The translations under genes and the position numbers were made by a program. The notes under the pieces are model-generated. The model saw nothing but the letters and a program-made list of their open reading frames with translations, was not told the DNA's origin and searched no databases. Of a stretch of DNA of 64,000 bases, positions 62,497 through 64,000 are shown one piece after another. This stretch comes from Anaerostipes sp. MSJ-23 (lineage in GTDB: Bacteria > Bacillota > Clostridia > Lachnospirales > Lachnospiraceae): NCBI RefSeq assembly GCF_018918155.1, contig NZ_JAHLPY010000012.1, positions 1 to 64,000 of the forward strand, in the 5' to 3' direction. The first letter of the stretch is position 1. Every line of letters starts with the position of its first letter.

Positions 62497-62513
62497 AAGA
62501 CACAATTTGTCTT
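62497..62513. promoter_or_regulatory. Inverted repeat between the two divergent regulators
   Basis: AAGACA-CAATT-TGTCTT, perfect 6-bp arms, about 50 bases before the WYL gene and close to its likely -35. A candidate operator for either regulator. Confidence 0.5.
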
Positions 62514-62561
62514 CCTCAAATATTATACTAAAATTATCATCTATGGAGGTACATAATTATT

Positions 62562-63515
62562 ATGAAAGAAGTAACGGGGAACAAAGTACAACGTGTTCTT
62601 GGAATTTATACAAAATTAATGGATGGATGTATTGTTAATAAGGCAGAAGAAGCGATCAATTATGGAGTGAATGAGCGAAGTATCCAAAGGGATATTGATG
62701 ATATTCGGAATTTCATTGATATGGATATTGAAAATAAGGGGATTATTAATACTGTAATTTATGATCGTATGAAAAAAGGCTATCGTCTAGAAACGGTTTA
62801 CAAATTAAAACTTACCAACAGTGAAGTCCTTGCATTATGCAAAATTTTGTTAGATAGCAGAGCATTTACAAAAGAAGAAATGCTTAGCATGTTAAAGAAA
62901 TTAATTAGTTGCTGTGTACCAATGGAAAATCAGAAAATGATTACAGATCTAATTAAAAATGAAGAATTCCATTATGTAGAACCAAGGCATAAGACAAAAT
63001 TTATGAATACGATGTGGAAAATTGGAAAGGCTATTAGGAATTGTCAGTATATAGAGATTGATTATACAAGAACAAAAGATAAGAAAACAGTAAGACGAAA
63101 ATTAAAACCGCTGGCTATTATGTTTTCGGAATATTATTTTTATCTGACAGCTTTTATTGCAGACAAAGATGTACAGAAAAATTTTGATGTGATTAATGAT
63201 GCATTTCCAACTATTTATCGTATGGATCGGATCAAAAGGTTGAAAGTATTGGATAAACATTTTCATATTCCATACAGTAGTCGTTTCGAAGAGGGGGAAT
63301 TTCGAAAAAGAGTACAGTTTATGTATGGAGGAAAACTGCGGAAGGTGAAGTTTAAATATACGGGATTGGATGTTGATGCAATTTTGGATCGGCTTCCAAC
63401 GGCTGTGATTATAGGAGAAAAAAATGGGGCTTATATCATTGAGGCAGAAGTCTTTGGAAATGGAATTGATATGTGGATGAGAAGCCAGGGATCTGTAATT
63501 GAAAAAATTCTTTAG
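62562..63515 (+). CDS. WYL-domain transcriptional regulator
   Basis: 317 residues. N-terminal HTH: NKVQRVLGIYTKLMDGCIVNKAEEAINYGVNERSIQRDIDDIRNFI (about 6-51). The WYL domain is about 160-240: AIRNCQYIEIDYTRTKDKKTVRRKLKPLAIMFSEYYFYLTAFIAD. A C-terminal extension follows. WYL domains bind nucleotides or nucleic acid fragments, and such proteins control stress and defence genes. GGAGG lies before the ATG. Nothing defence-like is seen in the remaining 500 bases of the window. Confidence 0.87.
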   Translation: MKEVTGNKVQRVLGIYTKLMDGCIVNKAEEAINYGVNERSIQRDIDDIRNFIDMDIENKGIINTVIYDRMKKGYRLETVYKLKLTNSEVLALCKILLDSRAFTKEEMLSMLKKLISCCVPMENQKMITDLIKNEEFHYVEPRHKTKFMNTMWKIGKAIRNCQYIEIDYTRTKDKKTVRRKLKPLAIMFSEYYFYLTAFIADKDVQKNFDVINDAFPTIYRMDRIKRLKVLDKHFHIPYSSRFEEGEFRKRVQFMYGGKLRKVKFKYTGLDVDAILDRLPTAVIIGEKNGAYIIEAEVFGNGIDMWMRSQGSVIEKIL

Positions 63516-63592
63516 GGGAAAAGGATTGGTTATTATAAAATATAGATGGTAATTAGAAAGACATGGGGCATGATAAAGTCTCAAACTTTCAT

Positions 63593-63626
63593 TGGATGTT
63601 GTGTAAAAGACAACATCCATTTTTTT
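63593..63626 (+). terminator. Terminator of the WYL gene
   Basis: GGATGTTGT / ACAACATCC (63594-63602 and 63610-63618) with a 7-base loop and seven T. Confidence 0.88.
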
Positions 63627-63685
63627 GAAAATTTTTAGATAAAATATTTATTTATAAAGATATAAAAGAAAGAGGGAAAATCAGT

Positions 63686-64000
63686 ATGGGAAATTTAACG
63701 AAACAGCAATTTGAATGGTATTTATTGAAAAGTCTTCGGAAGTATTTGGGCGATAGGAAAGTGATTTTGAAGACAATAGACAAGATAAATGTAGAACAAC
63801 AAAATGTAATTTTAATAAAGGACGATGTTAAAAATATATATGGAATTTTTTATATGAATCAGTGGTATGAAAAATATCAACAAGGAGATTGTTTGGAGGA
63901 TATTGTTGCGCGGATCATTGTACAAGCACGGAAAAGTTGCTTGAATTTTTCTGTAAATCTTTTAGAAACACAAAGTTTTCAAAAAATAAGGAATCGGATT
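63686..64000 (+). CDS. DUF5688-like protein, N-terminal part, cut by the window edge
   Basis: 105 codons are visible with no stop before the edge: MGNLTKQQFEWYLLKSLRKYL, then KDDVKNIYGIFYMNQWYEKYQQGDCLEDIVARIIVQARKSC. The pattern of a short N-terminal helix followed by GIFYMNQWYEKYQQGDCLEDI resembles the DUF5688 family common in Lachnospiraceae. Function unknown. AGAGGGA lies before the ATG. Confidence 0.6.
   Translation, partial: MGNLTKQQFEWYLLKSLRKYLGDRKVILKTIDKINVEQQNVILIKDDVKNIYGIFYMNQWYEKYQQGDCLEDIVARIIVQARKSCLNFSVNLLETQSFQKIRNRI

Noticed and set aside
1-64000. CRISPR array, tRNA, rRNA or prophage
   Set aside because: No spaced repeat array beyond the two 11-bp operator arrays, no cloverleaf or rRNA-like stretch, and no phage structural genes were recognised. 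The only mobile-element trace is the transposase start at 1-53.

Overview
The window looks like chromosomal DNA of a low-GC, spore-forming Firmicute of the Lachnospiraceae, most plausibly an Anaerostipes-like gut anaerobe. The grounds are the AT-rich codon use, strong AGGAGG ribosome sites, CotJ spore-coat genes, CoA-transferase/crotonase/acyl-CoA dehydrogenase genes and several inositol gene sets. The genus is an inference.

Layout. 1-1730: edge of an IS3-type transposase, a secreted protein and a small membrane protein. 1817-7797: a MarR-controlled divergent unit for short-chain hydroxy-acid/acyl-CoA metabolism (GntP permease, CoA-transferase and crotonase on the minus strand; a wrecked acyl-CoA dehydrogenase and marR on the plus strand). 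7907-28647: a large inositol region with three intact LacI-type regulators, two Gfo/Idh/MocA dehydrogenases, two GPH transporters (plus a third as a deletion remnant), two IolE, IolI, IolH, IolJ, an IolR-like DeoR repressor, two SrlB-like (EIIA-Gut) proteins and a cytidylate-kinase-like protein. 28690-30963: metE. 31320-36351: iolC-iolD-iolB and an iron alcohol dehydrogenase. 36523-41260: housekeeping and stress genes. 41391-47758: RpiR regulator and a 2-aminoethylphosphonate locus (ABC transporter, phnW, phnX). 48597-51771: tyrA, aroA and a HAD phosphatase. 51790-57810: secreted glycosidase, PspC, PutP, a broken ABC exporter and the cotJ operon. 57813-64000: orphan sensor kinase, PTS remnant, and TetR, ArsR, macro-domain, Cro/CI and WYL genes.

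How it works together. Inositols would enter by the GPH/MFS carriers, be oxidised by IolG, interconverted by IolI, dehydrated by IolE, opened by IolD, isomerised by IolB, phosphorylated by IolC and cleaved by IolJ to DHAP and malonate semialdehyde. iolA is absent from the window. The iron alcohol dehydrogenase after iolB is a candidate for reducing the semialdehyde to 3-hydroxypropionate, and the CoA-transferase/crotonase pair could carry that towards propionate. Each transcription unit carries its own operator type. Two units share an exactly phased array of four 11-bp direct repeats that resembles the Bacillus IolR box.

Most unusual: (1) the twin 11-bp repeat arrays; (2) two SrlB-like proteins in inositol operons that both lack the phospho-accepting histidine and have no EIIB/EIIC partner; (3) a high density of broken genes, with six premature stops (five of the G:C to A:T transition type) and several deletion fusions; (4) an unlisted 52-codon gene beside an AraC regulator.
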